Assembly (NCBI RefSeq): GCF_900116665.1
Contig: NZ_FPBK01000007.1
Coordinates: 118,715 to 182,714, forward strand
DNA from: Pustulibacterium marinum
GTDB taxonomy: Bacteria > Bacteroidota > Bacteroidia > Flavobacteriales > Flavobacteriaceae
Length of the DNA stretch: 64,000 bases
Reading direction: 5' to 3'
The notes below the pieces were generated by a model. That model did not search any database. It had not been told where the DNA came from and worked only from the letters and a program-made list of their open reading frames with translations. Position numbers and translations under genes: made by a program. Of this stretch, positions 8,632 through 18,950 are shown piece after piece (position 1 is the first letter of the stretch; each line of letters starts with the position of its first letter).

Positions 8632-10227
8632 ATGAAATCAACTATAACGTTCTCGGGATTACTATTGCTTTCGGTATTATGCACTGGGGCTTGTCAAGCA
8701 CAGTCTAAAGCACCTAAGGCCATACATACTCAGAGCCAAAAAGAGCTTTCGGATACTGATTATCGATCGAACTTTCATTTTACGCCTAAAAAACATTGGA
8801 TGAATGACCCTAATGGAATGTTTTATTTAAACGGTACCTATCATTTGTTCTTTCAACATTATCCAGAAGGAAATGTATGGGGACCTATGCATTGGGGACA
8901 TGCAACTACCAAGGATTTTTTGCATTGGAAAGAACATCCTATAGCCTTAGCTCCAGATAGTTTAGGGTATATTTTTTCTGGAAGTGCAGTGGTGGACGTA
9001 AATAATACTTCAGGATTGGGAACTAAAGACCATCCAGCGGTGGTAGCCATGTTTACGTATCACGATCCCATTAAAGAGCGAGAAGGACGTGATAATTTTC
9101 AAACTCAAGGAATAGCTTATAGCTTGGATGCTGGAAAGACATGGAGTAAATATGCGCATAATCCGGTATTAGATAATCCTGGGATTAAAGATTTTAGAGA
9201 CCCTAAATTACAATGGGATGAACAACATCAACAATGGATAATGGTCCTGGCTGTTAAGGATCGAGTGTATTTTTATACTTCTCCTGATTTATTGGATTGG
9301 AAAAAAACATCAGAATTTGGTCTAGGTTTAGGAGCACATGATGGCGTGTGGGAATGTCCAGATTTCTTTCCCCTAGAAGTGGAGGGTACTACACAAACCA
9401 AATGGGTGCTTTTACAAAGCCTGAATCCAGGAGCTTATAATGGAGGTTCAGGTACACAGTATTTTGTGGGAGATTTTGATGGAGAACAGTTTACTCCTGT
9501 CAAAACAATGCAAAATTTACCAGCTAAACATCTTTATTGGTTAGATTTTGGAAGGGATAATTATGCAGGAGTTAGTTGGTCTAATGTACCTAAAAATGAT
9601 GGACGACGTATTTATATAGGATGGATGAGCAATTGGCAATATGCTCAAGAAGTTCCCACAGAAACTTGGCGAAGTGCTATGACAATTCCTAGGGAGTTGA
9701 CCTTACAAAAACATGGAGATACCTATAGGTTATATACGGTACCGGTACATGAATTAGCGAAACAATTAGTTCCTGTGAAAAAAAGAGAAACTGTTGTCGT
9801 ATCTGCGGATCAAAAAATCGTGACAAATAAATTAGTTTCCTTAGATCAATCCATGATTTCATTTTCCATTAGAGATGCAAAAGAGCAACGTTACACCTTT
9901 TCGTTAACCTCGAAGGTGGATACCTTATATTTTGGCTATGATGGTGTGAAAAATGAGTTTTTTTTGGATAGATCTCATATGGCACGTTCCGATTTTCACC
10001 CAGACTTTGCTGCTCACATAACCAAAGCTCCGCGAATTAGTAATTCCAATACGATCACCTTTGATATACTTTTAGACCGCACTTCAATAGAACTATTTTG
10101 TGACCAAGGAGCTACGGTTATCACTGATATATTTTTCCCAAAATTCCCCCTAACACAATTCAATGCACTTCAAAGTACTCAAGAGTATACACTACAGCAT
10201 GTAATCATTAACCAATTAAAATTGTAA
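8632..10227 (+). CDS. GH32 exo-fructanase (lipoprotein)
   Basis: Glycoside hydrolase family 32 enzyme that would release fructose from levan, inulin or their oligosaccharides. 531 residues. N-terminus MKSTITFSG...LCTGAC fits a lipoprotein signal with Cys at residue 21. The five-blade propeller carries the classical triad: D59 in WMNDPNG (nucleophile), D190 in FRDPK, E241 in WECPDFF (acid/base). A C-terminal beta-sandwich follows (about 385-531). The canonical WMNDPNG motif and context favour an exo-acting periplasmic enzyme. It follows the importer by 16 bp and precedes susC by 5 bp, so it is translationally close in the operon. Levan versus inulin preference cannot be read from the sequence. 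Confidence 0.93.
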   Translation: MKSTITFSGLLLLSVLCTGACQAQSKAPKAIHTQSQKELSDTDYRSNFHFTPKKHWMNDPNGMFYLNGTYHLFFQHYPEGNVWGPMHWGHATTKDFLHWKEHPIALAPDSLGYIFSGSAVVDVNNTSGLGTKDHPAVVAMFTYHDPIKEREGRDNFQTQGIAYSLDAGKTWSKYAHNPVLDNPGIKDFRDPKLQWDEQHQQWIMVLAVKDRVYFYTSPDLLDWKKTSEFGLGLGAHDGVWECPDFFPLEVEGTTQTKWVLLQSLNPGAYNGGSGTQYFVGDFDGEQFTPVKTMQNLPAKHLYWLDFGRDNYAGVSWSNVPKNDGRRIYIGWMSNWQYAQEVPTETWRSAMTIPRELTLQKHGDTYRLYTVPVHELAKQLVPVKKRETVVVSADQKIVTNKLVSLDQSMISFSIRDAKEQRYTFSLTSKVDTLYFGYDGVKNEFFLDRSHMARSDFHPDFAAHITKAPRISNSNTITFDILLDRTSIELFCDQGATVITDIFFPKFPLTQFNALQSTQEYTLQHVIINQLKL

Positions 10228-10232
10228 ACACG

Positions 10233-13200
10233 ATGATACAAAAAGTTTTAACAGTGTTATTATGCCTGGTGGGTTTCACTTGGTGTAATGCGCAACAGCA
10301 GGAAGTTACAGGAACTATTACCTCAGCTGAAGATGGCTTTCCGATGCCTGGTGCTTCCATACAAGTAAAAGGAACCTCAAATGGGACTACTACAGATTTT
10401 GACGGGATGTACTCTATTACAGGAGTCCAGCCCAACGATACCTTGGTGTATAGTTTTGTAGGATTTCGTACGCAAGAAATTCCTTTCATGGGACAATCGA
10501 ACATTGATGTGGCCTTAAAAGTAGATAACAATGAACTTGAAGAAGTGATTGTTGTGGGCTATTCTACTCAAAAGAAAGCTGATATTACCGGTGCTGTTGC
10601 CGTAGTAGATGTAGAAGAAATGAGCAAGCAAAGTGAGCCCAATCCAATCAAAGCTTTGCAGGGACGATTAGCTGGGGTTTCTATTACCTCAGATGGATCT
10701 CCTAGTGGTTCCAATACGTCCATCAATATTCGGGGGGTAGGAACATTGAATAATACGGACCCCTTATATGTAATTGATGGGGTTCCAACCAAAGCGGGAA
10801 TGCATGAACTCAATCCAAATGACATTGCTTCGATTCAAGTATTAAAGGATGCGGCTTCGGCCAGTATCTATGGTTCACGAGCTTCCAATGGAGTCATCAT
10901 CATTACAACCAAACAAGGGAAAAAAGGAAAGGTACGAATGAATGTAAATTATTATACTACATTTTCAGATTATGCCAATCGTTTGGATGTTTTAAATGCA
11001 TATGAATATGGTCAAGTATTATGGCAAGCCAATGTAAATGATGGGTTGGATCCCAATGCAAACAATCTAAGTTACCAATTTAATTGGGGGGTGGTAGATG
11101 GAACACCCACTTTATATAACGTTTTAGTTCCGGAATATTTGGATGATGCTCAAACCCTTAAAGCTTCGAATACGAATTGGTATGATGAAATTTCTCAGCT
11201 AGGACAGGCGAATTCATTAGATTTTAATGTTAGTAATGGAACTGACAAAGGGGCTTATCTGTTTTCTTTAGGGTATTATGATAATCAAGGGATTGTAAAA
11301 ACCACGTCCTTTAAACGTCTATCAGCTCGGATGAATACTTCTTATAAGTTTTGGGATGGAGCTTTAAAAATTGGAGAAAATTTTACACTGAATCGCACCA
11401 ATGAAGTTACTGATCCTGGCGTGTTAGATCCTGCTTTACGAGCGTTACCTATTATTCCTGTGCATACTGTGGACGGTCAAGGATGGGGTGGACCGGTAGG
11501 GGGCATGAATGATCGTCAGAATCCTGTGAGGGTACTAGAATATAACAAAAATAATGGCTATAAATACATGCGCCTTTTTGGAAATATGTATGCTGAATTG
11601 ACACCTTTAAAAGGATTGCAAGTGCGTAGTAGTTTTGGTATTGATTTAAGTAATTATTACAAGCGTACATTACAACTTAGCTATGTCTCTGGGTACTTAC
11701 AAAATGATCAAAATGCAGTGAATATAGATCAATCAGAAACCACTAAGTGGACTTGGACCAATACGGCACAATATCATTTGGAATGGAAGAAACATATTTT
11801 TGATTTTTTAGTGGGTACTGAAATGTACAAAGAAGATTATCAAAATACGTGGTTGCGTAAAGAAGACTTTTTGTTAGAAGATCCTGATTATATGTATCCT
11901 GATGCGGGTACTGGTGATGCCTATAATGGAGGATCTGCAACTTCGTATAGTTTACTCTCTTATTTTGGTAAAATTAGTTATGATTTCAATAGCAAGTATT
12001 TGGCTTCTGCTACTTTACGCTATGATGGATCTTCTCGATTTGGAAAGAACAATCGTTTTGGATTATTTCCCGCTCTTTCAGCTGGATGGCGTATTAGTCA
12101 AGAAGATTTTGCGACGAATTCACTAGGGTTCTTCTCCGATTTAAAATTGCGTGCCGGTTGGGGACAAACGGGGAATCAGGAAATTAGTAATGAAGCAGTT
12201 TATTCATTATACCTTGCAAATTATGCTGGAGGAAGTCCTACATGGAATACCTCTTATGGTACGGCTTATGACCTTAATGGTGCTGGTAGTGGATTACTGC
12301 CGTCAGGGTTTATTGCTACACAGACAGGGAATGATGATTTGAAATGGGAAACTACAACACAAACCAATATAGGGTTGGATTTTGGATTATTACAACAACG
12401 TCTTTCGGGCTCCATTGATATTTATAAAAAAGTGACTAAAGATATTTTGGTATTGCCTCCTTATTTAGGAGTCATAGGGGAAGGAGGAGACCGATGGGTA
12501 AATGGGGCCTCTATGGAAAATAAAGGTATCGAGTTGGCCTTGCAATACCGTGATGACACGGAATGGGGCCTACATTATGAAGTTGCAGGAAATTTCTCTG
12601 CCAATGCGAACAAAATTACGAGTTTACCAGAAGAGGTTAAAAACAACTACGGTGGGAATGGCGCTGAAGATAACATTTTGGGAAGACCAATTAATTCAAT
12701 GTACGGATATGTAGCAGATGGGCTGTTTCGTAGTGAAGCGGAACTTGAGGGTTCGGCCGTTCAGGAAGGAAAAGATTTAGGACGTATTCGATACAAAGAT
12801 TTAAACGAAGATGGTGTGATTGATGCAGAGGATCGTACTTGGATTGGAAATCCAAATCCTGGTTTTACCTATGGATGTAATATGTCTTTAGGATTCAAGA
12901 ACTTTGATTTTACCATGTATTGGCAAGGAATAGGAGATGTTGATGTCATCAATCAAACAAAATATCAAACAGATTTTTGGAGTGTAGATGACGTAGGATC
13001 TAATAAGGGTGCACGTTTATTGAATGCCTGGTCGCCTTCTAATCCCAATTCAGATATCCCGGCTTTAACGACGGTGGATAGTAATGCAGAATCCCGATTC
13101 TCTACGTATTATGTAGAAAACGGGAGCTACCTTAAATTACGGATGATTCAAGTAGGGTACAGTTTACCGGATACTCTTTTGGAACGTTATGGATTTCAAA

Positions 13201-13337
13201 AAGTGCGATTTTATGGTAATGTACAGAATCTTTGGACCCTTACTGCAAAGAATTTTACTGGTGTAGATCCAGAAAGCCCGGCATTCGGGTATCCTTTACC
13301 GTTAACTTTTACAGTCGGATTAAACGTATCACTTTAA
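10233..13337 (+). CDS. susC: SusC-like TonB-dependent transporter (fructan PUL)
   Basis: Outer-membrane beta-barrel that imports oligosaccharides using TonB energy. 1034 residues: signal peptide ending NAQ; carboxypeptidase-regulatory-like domain (about 24-100) with GASIQVKGTSNGTTTDFDG; EVIVVGYSTQ segment at the TonB-box position; plug with LQGRLAGVSI, YVIDGVP and VLKDAASASIYGSRASNGV; C-terminal barrel with the terminal aromatic strand. It is paired with susD 15 bp downstream. Context makes fructo-oligosaccharides the likely cargo. Gene symbol is for the family, not strict orthology. Confidence 0.94.
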   Translation: MIQKVLTVLLCLVGFTWCNAQQQEVTGTITSAEDGFPMPGASIQVKGTSNGTTTDFDGMYSITGVQPNDTLVYSFVGFRTQEIPFMGQSNIDVALKVDNNELEEVIVVGYSTQKKADITGAVAVVDVEEMSKQSEPNPIKALQGRLAGVSITSDGSPSGSNTSINIRGVGTLNNTDPLYVIDGVPTKAGMHELNPNDIASIQVLKDAASASIYGSRASNGVIIITTKQGKKGKVRMNVNYYTTFSDYANRLDVLNAYEYGQVLWQANVNDGLDPNANNLSYQFNWGVVDGTPTLYNVLVPEYLDDAQTLKASNTNWYDEISQLGQANSLDFNVSNGTDKGAYLFSLGYYDNQGIVKTTSFKRLSARMNTSYKFWDGALKIGENFTLNRTNEVTDPGVLDPALRALPIIPVHTVDGQGWGGPVGGMNDRQNPVRVLEYNKNNGYKYMRLFGNMYAELTPLKGLQVRSSFGIDLSNYYKRTLQLSYVSGYLQNDQNAVNIDQSETTKWTWTNTAQYHLEWKKHIFDFLVGTEMYKEDYQNTWLRKEDFLLEDPDYMYPDAGTGDAYNGGSATSYSLLSYFGKISYDFNSKYLASATLRYDGSSRFGKNNRFGLFPALSAGWRISQEDFATNSLGFFSDLKLRAGWGQTGNQEISNEAVYSLYLANYAGGSPTWNTSYGTAYDLNGAGSGLLPSGFIATQTGNDDLKWETTTQTNIGLDFGLLQQRLSGSIDIYKKVTKDILVLPPYLGVIGEGGDRWVNGASMENKGIELALQYRDDTEWGLHYEVAGNFSANANKITSLPEEVKNNYGGNGAEDNILGRPINSMYGYVADGLFRSEAELEGSAVQEGKDLGRIRYKDLNEDGVIDAEDRTWIGNPNPGFTYGCNMSLGFKNFDFTMYWQGIGDVDVINQTKYQTDFWSVDDVGSNKGARLLNAWSPSNPNSDIPALTTVDSNAESRFSTYYVENGSYLKLRMIQVGYSLPDTLLERYGFQKVRFYGNVQNLWTLTAKNFTGVDPESPAFGYPLPLTFTVGLNVSL

Positions 13338-13352
13338 TTAAAAGCAACTCAG

Positions 13353-15053
13353 ATGAAAAATAAAATATTAAAATACGGTATTGCCATGATATGGATTGGC
13401 GGATTAATTGGATGTTCTGATTTTTTAGAGACCGAACCTAAAGGTGTATTGTCAGAAGAGAATTTAGTAACTCCCGAGAATGTTGATGGGTTTGTTACAG
13501 CAACCTATGCCGCATTAGGCAATGATCATTATGACCGTCCTTTTAGTTTATGGCCTTTTGGAAATGTAAGGTCAGATGATGCGTATAAGGGAGGTAGCGG
13601 AACCAACGATATTCAGGCATTTCATTTTTATGAAATTTCGAGTAATATTCGTTCTGACTTTTCTGAATTAGATGGACTTTGGTATAATTGTTATGTAGGG
13701 ATCTCTAGAGCGAATAAAGCCATTAACGCCTTGGAACAATTAGATGAGGCAGATTATAGTGCCAAACAATCACGTTTGGGAGAAATGTATTTTATACGTG
13801 GACATTTTTATTTTATGCTTAAAATATTGTTTCGACAGGTTCCTTATGTGACCGAACAAACGCCTATAGAACAATATGGTGAAGTTTCGAATACAGATTT
13901 GTCTGATCAAGAGTTATGGGAAGCCATTGCATCAAATTTTGAGTATGCAGCAACACATTTGCCAGTTAGTCAATCACAACAAGGAAGAGTCAATAAAGCT
14001 GCTGCTTATGCTTATTTGGCTAAGACAAGATTATATCAGGCTTATGAACAAGACGATAATTATAACATAGCTAATATCAATCAAGAAGCTTTGCAAAAAG
14101 TATTGGATGCAACCGACCAAGTTATGGGAACCTATAGTTTAGAAGCTGATTTTGCGTATAATTTTCTTCCTGGAAGTTATGAGAATGGACCTGAATCAAT
14201 TTTTGCAATTCAATATTCAGATAACGACGGCACACTGTATGGTCGTTTAAATTATGGAGATGTATTATCGGTACCTCAAGGTGTTGGCTGTTGTGATTTT
14301 CATAAACCTAGCCAAAATTTAGTCAATGCATATAAAACAAGTGCTGATGGTTTGCCTATGTTTGACACCTATAATGATACCGATTTGGATTACAATCAAT
14401 TAAATAGTTTCACGGTTGATCCTAGGTTGTATCATACCGTAGCCATACCGGGCCTTCCATATAAATACAATGAAGATTATATCTATGAGGAGAACTGGAA
14501 CCGATCTCCCAATACGTATGGGTATTATGCTTCTTTAAAAGAAAATGTGTCTCCTGATTGTGATTGTTTTGTCAATATTGACCCCTTTTATGGGAATTCA
14601 AAGAACCGTATTGTCATTCGTTACGCTGATGTATTATTGATGCGTGCTGAGGCATACATTGAATTAGGACAAGCTGCTCAAGCATTACCTTTGATCAATG
14701 AAGTACGCACCAGAGCTGCAAGTAGTACCACCTTAACGGGAGGCTATACAAGTAATAATGCGATAAGCACGTATCAGGATGGAGTTAATTGTACTTGGAC
14801 TGAGGAGTATGCACGTCAAGCATTGCGTTGGGAACGAAGATTGGAATTTGCTATGGAAGGGAGTCGTTTCTTTGATTTGGTACGATGGGGAACTGCCGAA
14901 ACAACCTTAAATGCTTTTTATGCTAGTGAGAAAACTAAAATAGCATATTATGCGGATGCAAATTTTGATGCTCATATAGAAGAGTATTGTCCAATTCCGT
15001 TAGCCCAAATTAATTTCAGTCAAGGATTGTATCAACAAAACAATGGGTATTAA
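13353..15053 (+). CDS. susD: SusD-like surface glycan-binding lipoprotein (fructan PUL)
   Basis: Surface lipoprotein that forms the lid of the SusC transporter. 566 residues, signal with lipobox GLIGC and mature Cys followed by SDFLETEPKG, the conserved RagB/SusD start. Helical TPR-like regions follow, with the family blocks YFIRGHFYFML and VIRYADVLLMRAEAYIELG, and the C-terminal RWERRLEFAMEGSRFFDLVRWG. It sits directly behind its susC. Expected ligand: fructan fragments, from context. Confidence 0.93.
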   Translation: MKNKILKYGIAMIWIGGLIGCSDFLETEPKGVLSEENLVTPENVDGFVTATYAALGNDHYDRPFSLWPFGNVRSDDAYKGGSGTNDIQAFHFYEISSNIRSDFSELDGLWYNCYVGISRANKAINALEQLDEADYSAKQSRLGEMYFIRGHFYFMLKILFRQVPYVTEQTPIEQYGEVSNTDLSDQELWEAIASNFEYAATHLPVSQSQQGRVNKAAAYAYLAKTRLYQAYEQDDNYNIANINQEALQKVLDATDQVMGTYSLEADFAYNFLPGSYENGPESIFAIQYSDNDGTLYGRLNYGDVLSVPQGVGCCDFHKPSQNLVNAYKTSADGLPMFDTYNDTDLDYNQLNSFTVDPRLYHTVAIPGLPYKYNEDYIYEENWNRSPNTYGYYASLKENVSPDCDCFVNIDPFYGNSKNRIVIRYADVLLMRAEAYIELGQAAQALPLINEVRTRAASSTTLTGGYTSNNAISTYQDGVNCTWTEEYARQALRWERRLEFAMEGSRFFDLVRWGTAETTLNAFYASEKTKIAYYADANFDAHIEEYCPIPLAQINFSQGLYQQNNGY

Positions 15054-15069
15054 TTAAAAAAGTATAAAG

Positions 15070-16464
15070 ATGAAAAAATATGTGAACTATATCATAGGAC
15101 TCCTAGGGGGAATTGGGTTGGTCGTGCTCCCCATGGCTTGTAAAGATTCATTTGATGATACCGCTTTTGTCACCGACGTTTCTGTGGACATTACGGCCTT
15201 TGAAGTTGAAGGTAAAATGGCGACCATTGATCAGCAAAATAATACCATTACGACAACTTTGCCGTATGGCACCAATGTATCAGCGCTTACGCCGATCGTA
15301 ACCATAGCACAAGGAGCTAGTGTAAGTCCAGAAGTAGGAGCAACGGTCGATTTTTCGAATTCGGTACCTTATCAAGTAATTCATGGAAATATTTATAAGG
15401 AATATACCGTAGCTATTTCCAATGCACATCCGATCCTTAGTTTTTCCATTGATGGTCAAGAAGCGGTGATTAATTACAATAGCCATATGATTACCCTAAC
15501 AGTTGATGAAGGAACTGATTTAACAGGATTAACCCCTGAAATAACACTTTCTGAAGGAGTCTCAATTACGCCAAACACAGGAACAACCTTGGATTTTACA
15601 CTTCCTGTAACCTATACTGTAAGTTCAGGAAATACCAGTGAAGAGTATACAGCGGTAGTGACTACTCCAGTAGAGGGACCTGTAATTGCATTTTTAGGAA
15701 CCGCAACGAATGCGGGAGCACTTACAAATCCAGATGAAATTGCTGCTAAAGATTGGTTGTTTGAGCAATACAATGAGGCTCAATACCTATCCTTTAGCGA
15801 TATTGCATCGGGGGTTTCTTTAGAAGCGGTAGATGTGATTTGGTGGCATTATGATAGTGCAGCAAATTTGCCTTCGGAAGCCTTAAATAATACCGTAACC
15901 TCGAGTTTACAAAATTATTTAACCAATGGTGGAAACATACTGTTATCTACTTTTGCCTCTCAGTATGTGGAAGCCCTAAATATTGTTCCTTCAGGGTATG
16001 GTCCTAACAATGTTTTTGGTGACTTTCCTCCGGCAGGATTTGTGGATAGTAACGATTGGGGAATATCCTTTGTAGGCAATGAAACGCATCCTGTATTTTC
16101 AGGTTTACAAACCTATGCTAATGGAAAAGCTAATTTCTTAGAAGGAGGTACATTCCGATTGAACCATACCGCTTGGTGGTTCTTACCTGATTGGGGAGGC
16201 TATGGAGATGGTCAAGGATGGCGAGACCAAACAGGAGGAACTAATTTGGCTAGTGAAGCGTGGGATGATAATTTGGATGGTCGCGTTTTGATTGCTGAAT
16301 TTCCTGCAGAAGCAACGGATATCAATGCTATGATTATTTCATTTGGCGCTTATGATTGGTATAATGAAGCAGATAGCAGTGGGAATCCAAGCCAAAGTAA
16401 TGCCTACCTCGATAATATTAAGATTTTAACCGCCAATAGTTTAAACTATTTGGCAACTAATTAA
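15070..16464 (+). CDS. Surface binding lipoprotein: two DUF5018-like repeats plus DUF4960-like domain
   Basis: Occupies the SusE position and is probably a surface fructan-binding protein. 464 residues. Lipoprotein signal ends LPMAC. Two tandem beta domains (about 30-115 and 117-200) share the pattern I-N-T-L-P-G-T-L-TP-S, as in DUF5018/cadherin-like spacers. A C-terminal domain (about 205-464) starts with IAFLGTA and ends with GAYDWYNEAD, resembling DUF4960. In the B. thetaiotaomicron levan locus the equivalent position is held by the levan-binding BT1761; my match rests on recall of that family and on position. A paralogous C-terminal domain is encoded at 18995-20278. Confidence 0.75.
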   Translation: MKKYVNYIIGLLGGIGLVVLPMACKDSFDDTAFVTDVSVDITAFEVEGKMATIDQQNNTITTTLPYGTNVSALTPIVTIAQGASVSPEVGATVDFSNSVPYQVIHGNIYKEYTVAISNAHPILSFSIDGQEAVINYNSHMITLTVDEGTDLTGLTPEITLSEGVSITPNTGTTLDFTLPVTYTVSSGNTSEEYTAVVTTPVEGPVIAFLGTATNAGALTNPDEIAAKDWLFEQYNEAQYLSFSDIASGVSLEAVDVIWWHYDSAANLPSEALNNTVTSSLQNYLTNGGNILLSTFASQYVEALNIVPSGYGPNNVFGDFPPAGFVDSNDWGISFVGNETHPVFSGLQTYANGKANFLEGGTFRLNHTAWWFLPDWGGYGDGQGWRDQTGGTNLASEAWDDNLDGRVLIAEFPAEATDINAMIISFGAYDWYNEADSSGNPSQSNAYLDNIKILTANSLNYLATN

Positions 16465-16475
16465 ATACAAAACCA

Positions 16476-18026
16476 ATGAAATTACACTTGCTAATAGGAT
16501 TTGCCGTAGTGCTGATGTTAACCGGATGTAAGGATGATGATTCCTATACGGAATATACGAACAGTTCAGGAAGTATTCCTACCATATATCCATTGCCTCC
16601 AGAACAGTGGATGGGGGCTGAAAATCCTTATTATACAGAAGGCTATGTAGGCGATGTAATGCCTTATTATACGGATGGAATGTTTCGGTTGTTTTTCTTA
16701 CATGACGCTAAAACAAAGCCTTCTGGAGAAGGATTTCACGATATTCATCAATTTACAACTACTAATTTTACTCAGTATGATTATCATGGGAGAATGATTC
16801 CTTACGGAGAGACCGATGAGCCAGATTTTGCAGTGGGAACCGGTTCAGTGGTTCAGGTAGGAAGTCTATATTATTTTTATTATACAGGACACAATGAGAT
16901 TTCATCTTTTATCCAACAAAATCCTAGGGAAAGCGTGCTATGTGCTACGAGTACTGATTTGGAACATTGGACTAAAATTTCTGATTTTAAATTGACTGCA
17001 CCCGTTGGGTATTATGATTATGATTTTAGAGATCCACATGTATTCTACAATGAACAAGCTGGGAAATATTGGATGTTGGTATCTACACAAACAGACCCTG
17101 AGCGCAAAGCGGTTGTACTACTGTTTACATGTGAAGATCCTGCAACTCAGCAATGGGAAGTAAGTGGTCCTATATATACCACAACTCCTGAAGAAAACTA
17201 TTTGATGATGGAATGTGCAGACATTTTTCAGATGGGGAGTTATTGGTACTTGTTGTTTTCTGAAAATTGGAGTACTACTCCAGCTACTCGGTATCGTATT
17301 GCTAATAGTCCTTATGGACCATGGATTACTCCTGATCATGATCGTTTGGATGGTGGATATCTATATGCTGCTAAAAGTGTTTCTGATGGTATACACCGCT
17401 ATTTGATAGGATGGTCAGCCAGAAGATCTCCTGAAACTAATGTGGGTACCAAGGAATGGGCAGGTACTATGGTGACCCATCAGCTCTATCAGAACAATGA
17501 TGGGACATTAGCCTTACAACAACCCTCAGGAATTGAAAGTCTTTTTACGACCTCCAGTTCGTTGACAGTAACACAGACCAACGGTAATGTTACCAGCAAC
17601 TCAAATGAGGTGACACTGGAAGCTTCCAATGGTACAGCAGAATGTTTCTTTTCGAAAATTTCATCTACCAACTTGTTGAAGATGAATATAGCTTGGGAAG
17701 GCAATACAAGAACTGGATTATGGCTTGGATATAATGCCGAAGAAGGCTCAGGGTTACTACTTACCTTAGAGCCCGAAAATGGCCGTATGGCAGCTTATTG
17801 GGTTACGGATACTTCTCGAACGCTGGTCAATTGGATTGATGCTCCGCTAGAGGCTGGATCCCACCAATTAACAGTGACTACCAATAAAGATGTAGTGGTA
17901 TGCTATTTGGATGACCAGATTGCTTTTACCAACCGTCTCTATGAAGTTAATGATAATGCATGGGGTATATGGGCTGAGAACGGGGATGCTCAATTTACAA
18001 ATTTGGAACTTTTTAAAACTAACTAA
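16476..18026 (+). CDS. Divergent GH32, endo-levanase-like surface lipoprotein
   Basis: Probably cuts levan at the cell surface into oligosaccharides for SusCD. 516 residues with lipobox MLTGC. The GH32 propeller is recognisable but the usual WMNDPNG is replaced by YVGDVMPYY, placing the nucleophile at D60. The other two acids are D186 in FRDPH and E246 in MECADIF, with spacing close to that of the exo-enzyme at 8632. A C-terminal beta-sandwich (about 350-516) carries the lectin-like fold of GH32 enzymes. This divergent first motif, the lipoprotein signal and operon position resemble BT1760, a surface endo-levanase. Family membership is well supported; endo-action on levan is inference. Confidence 0.82.
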   Translation: MKLHLLIGFAVVLMLTGCKDDDSYTEYTNSSGSIPTIYPLPPEQWMGAENPYYTEGYVGDVMPYYTDGMFRLFFLHDAKTKPSGEGFHDIHQFTTTNFTQYDYHGRMIPYGETDEPDFAVGTGSVVQVGSLYYFYYTGHNEISSFIQQNPRESVLCATSTDLEHWTKISDFKLTAPVGYYDYDFRDPHVFYNEQAGKYWMLVSTQTDPERKAVVLLFTCEDPATQQWEVSGPIYTTTPEENYLMMECADIFQMGSYWYLLFSENWSTTPATRYRIANSPYGPWITPDHDRLDGGYLYAAKSVSDGIHRYLIGWSARRSPETNVGTKEWAGTMVTHQLYQNNDGTLALQQPSGIESLFTTSSSLTVTQTNGNVTSNSNEVTLEASNGTAECFFSKISSTNLLKMNIAWEGNTRTGLWLGYNAEEGSGLLLTLEPENGRMAAYWVTDTSRTLVNWIDAPLEAGSHQLTVTTNKDVVVCYLDDQIAFTNRLYEVNDNAWGIWAENGDAQFTNLELFKTN

Positions 18027-18030
18027 CATA

Positions 18031-18945
18031 ATGTTTACACATACGAAACTCAGGTTTGCCAGTTATGGTGAAGTATTATTTGATGTATTTGGGACGCAAA
18101 AAAAAATAGGAGGAGCCCCCTTAAATATCGCTTTGCGGATAAAATCGTATCAATTTCCAGTGGCTATGATTAGTGCGGTAGGTACCGACGAGAATGGTAC
18201 AGAATTATGGAATTATATGTACGATAAAGGGATCAATTTACGCGCTGTTAATCGTCTTGAACAATATCCTACAGGGGTTGTGAATGTTACTCTAGGGGCG
18301 CAGGGAAGTCCTAGTTATGACATCCAATTTCCAGCAGCGTGGGATTTTATTCCACACACTGCCGAGTTGGATGATTTATTGGAAGAAATTGATGTATTAA
18401 TTTATGGAAGTTTAGCTTCAAGAAATGCGACCTCGAGAGCGACTTTGGAGGAGCTGTTATCCCATGAAAAGCACTCTAAAATGTACAAAGTTTTTGATGT
18501 GAATTTAAGAGCCCCTTATTATCAATTTCCCTTGTTGAGGGGATTTATGGATAAGGCAGATTTTATCAAGTTTAACGATGATGAAATTTATGAAATTGTG
18601 GAAGCTATGGGGTTAAAGATTACTTCTTTAGAGCATGCTATGCGTTGGATAGCAGATCAAACCAAAAGCAAAACAATATGTGTGACAAGAGGAGCTCATG
18701 GAGCCGTATTGCTATGGGATGACGAATTTTATTATAATGGAGGATACCATGTACAAGTAGCGGACACTGTGGGGGCAGGGGATTCTTTTCTTGGAACTTT
18801 ACTGTGTAAGCTATTGGTAGACCAAGATCCACAAAAAGCGTTAGACATGGCTTGTGCTGTGGGGAGTTTGGTTGCAAGTGCCTCAGGAGCCAATCCAACG
18901 GTAAACTCAGCGGATATATTACATATGATGAATGCCAATAAATAG
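18031..18945 (+). CDS. PfkB-family fructokinase
   Basis: Cytosolic sugar kinase that would phosphorylate imported fructose. 304 residues. Seen: N-terminal GEVLFDVFG, GGAPLNIA (substrate-binding block), FDVNLR, KFNDDE, and the PfkB signature DTVGAGDSF with catalytic base D251. The ATG at 18031 is chosen because the family block begins right after it; the open frame continues upstream into the GH32 gene but those codons overlap its end. It lies only 4 bp after the endo-GH32 stop. This closes the catabolic chain of the fructan operon. It could act on another ketose, but context makes fructose by far the likeliest. Confidence 0.92.
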   Translation: MFTHTKLRFASYGEVLFDVFGTQKKIGGAPLNIALRIKSYQFPVAMISAVGTDENGTELWNYMYDKGINLRAVNRLEQYPTGVVNVTLGAQGSPSYDIQFPAAWDFIPHTAELDDLLEEIDVLIYGSLASRNATSRATLEELLSHEKHSKMYKVFDVNLRAPYYQFPLLRGFMDKADFIKFNDDEIYEIVEAMGLKITSLEHAMRWIADQTKSKTICVTRGAHGAVLLWDDEFYYNGGYHVQVADTVGAGDSFLGTLLCKLLVDQDPQKALDMACAVGSLVASASGANPTVNSADILHMMNANK

Positions 18946-18950
18946 AACCA

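Noticed and set aside
17911..18030. Upstream extension of the fructokinase frame
   Set aside because: It lies inside the GH32 gene in another frame and lacks family similarity; the ATG at 18031 fits the PfkB N-terminus.
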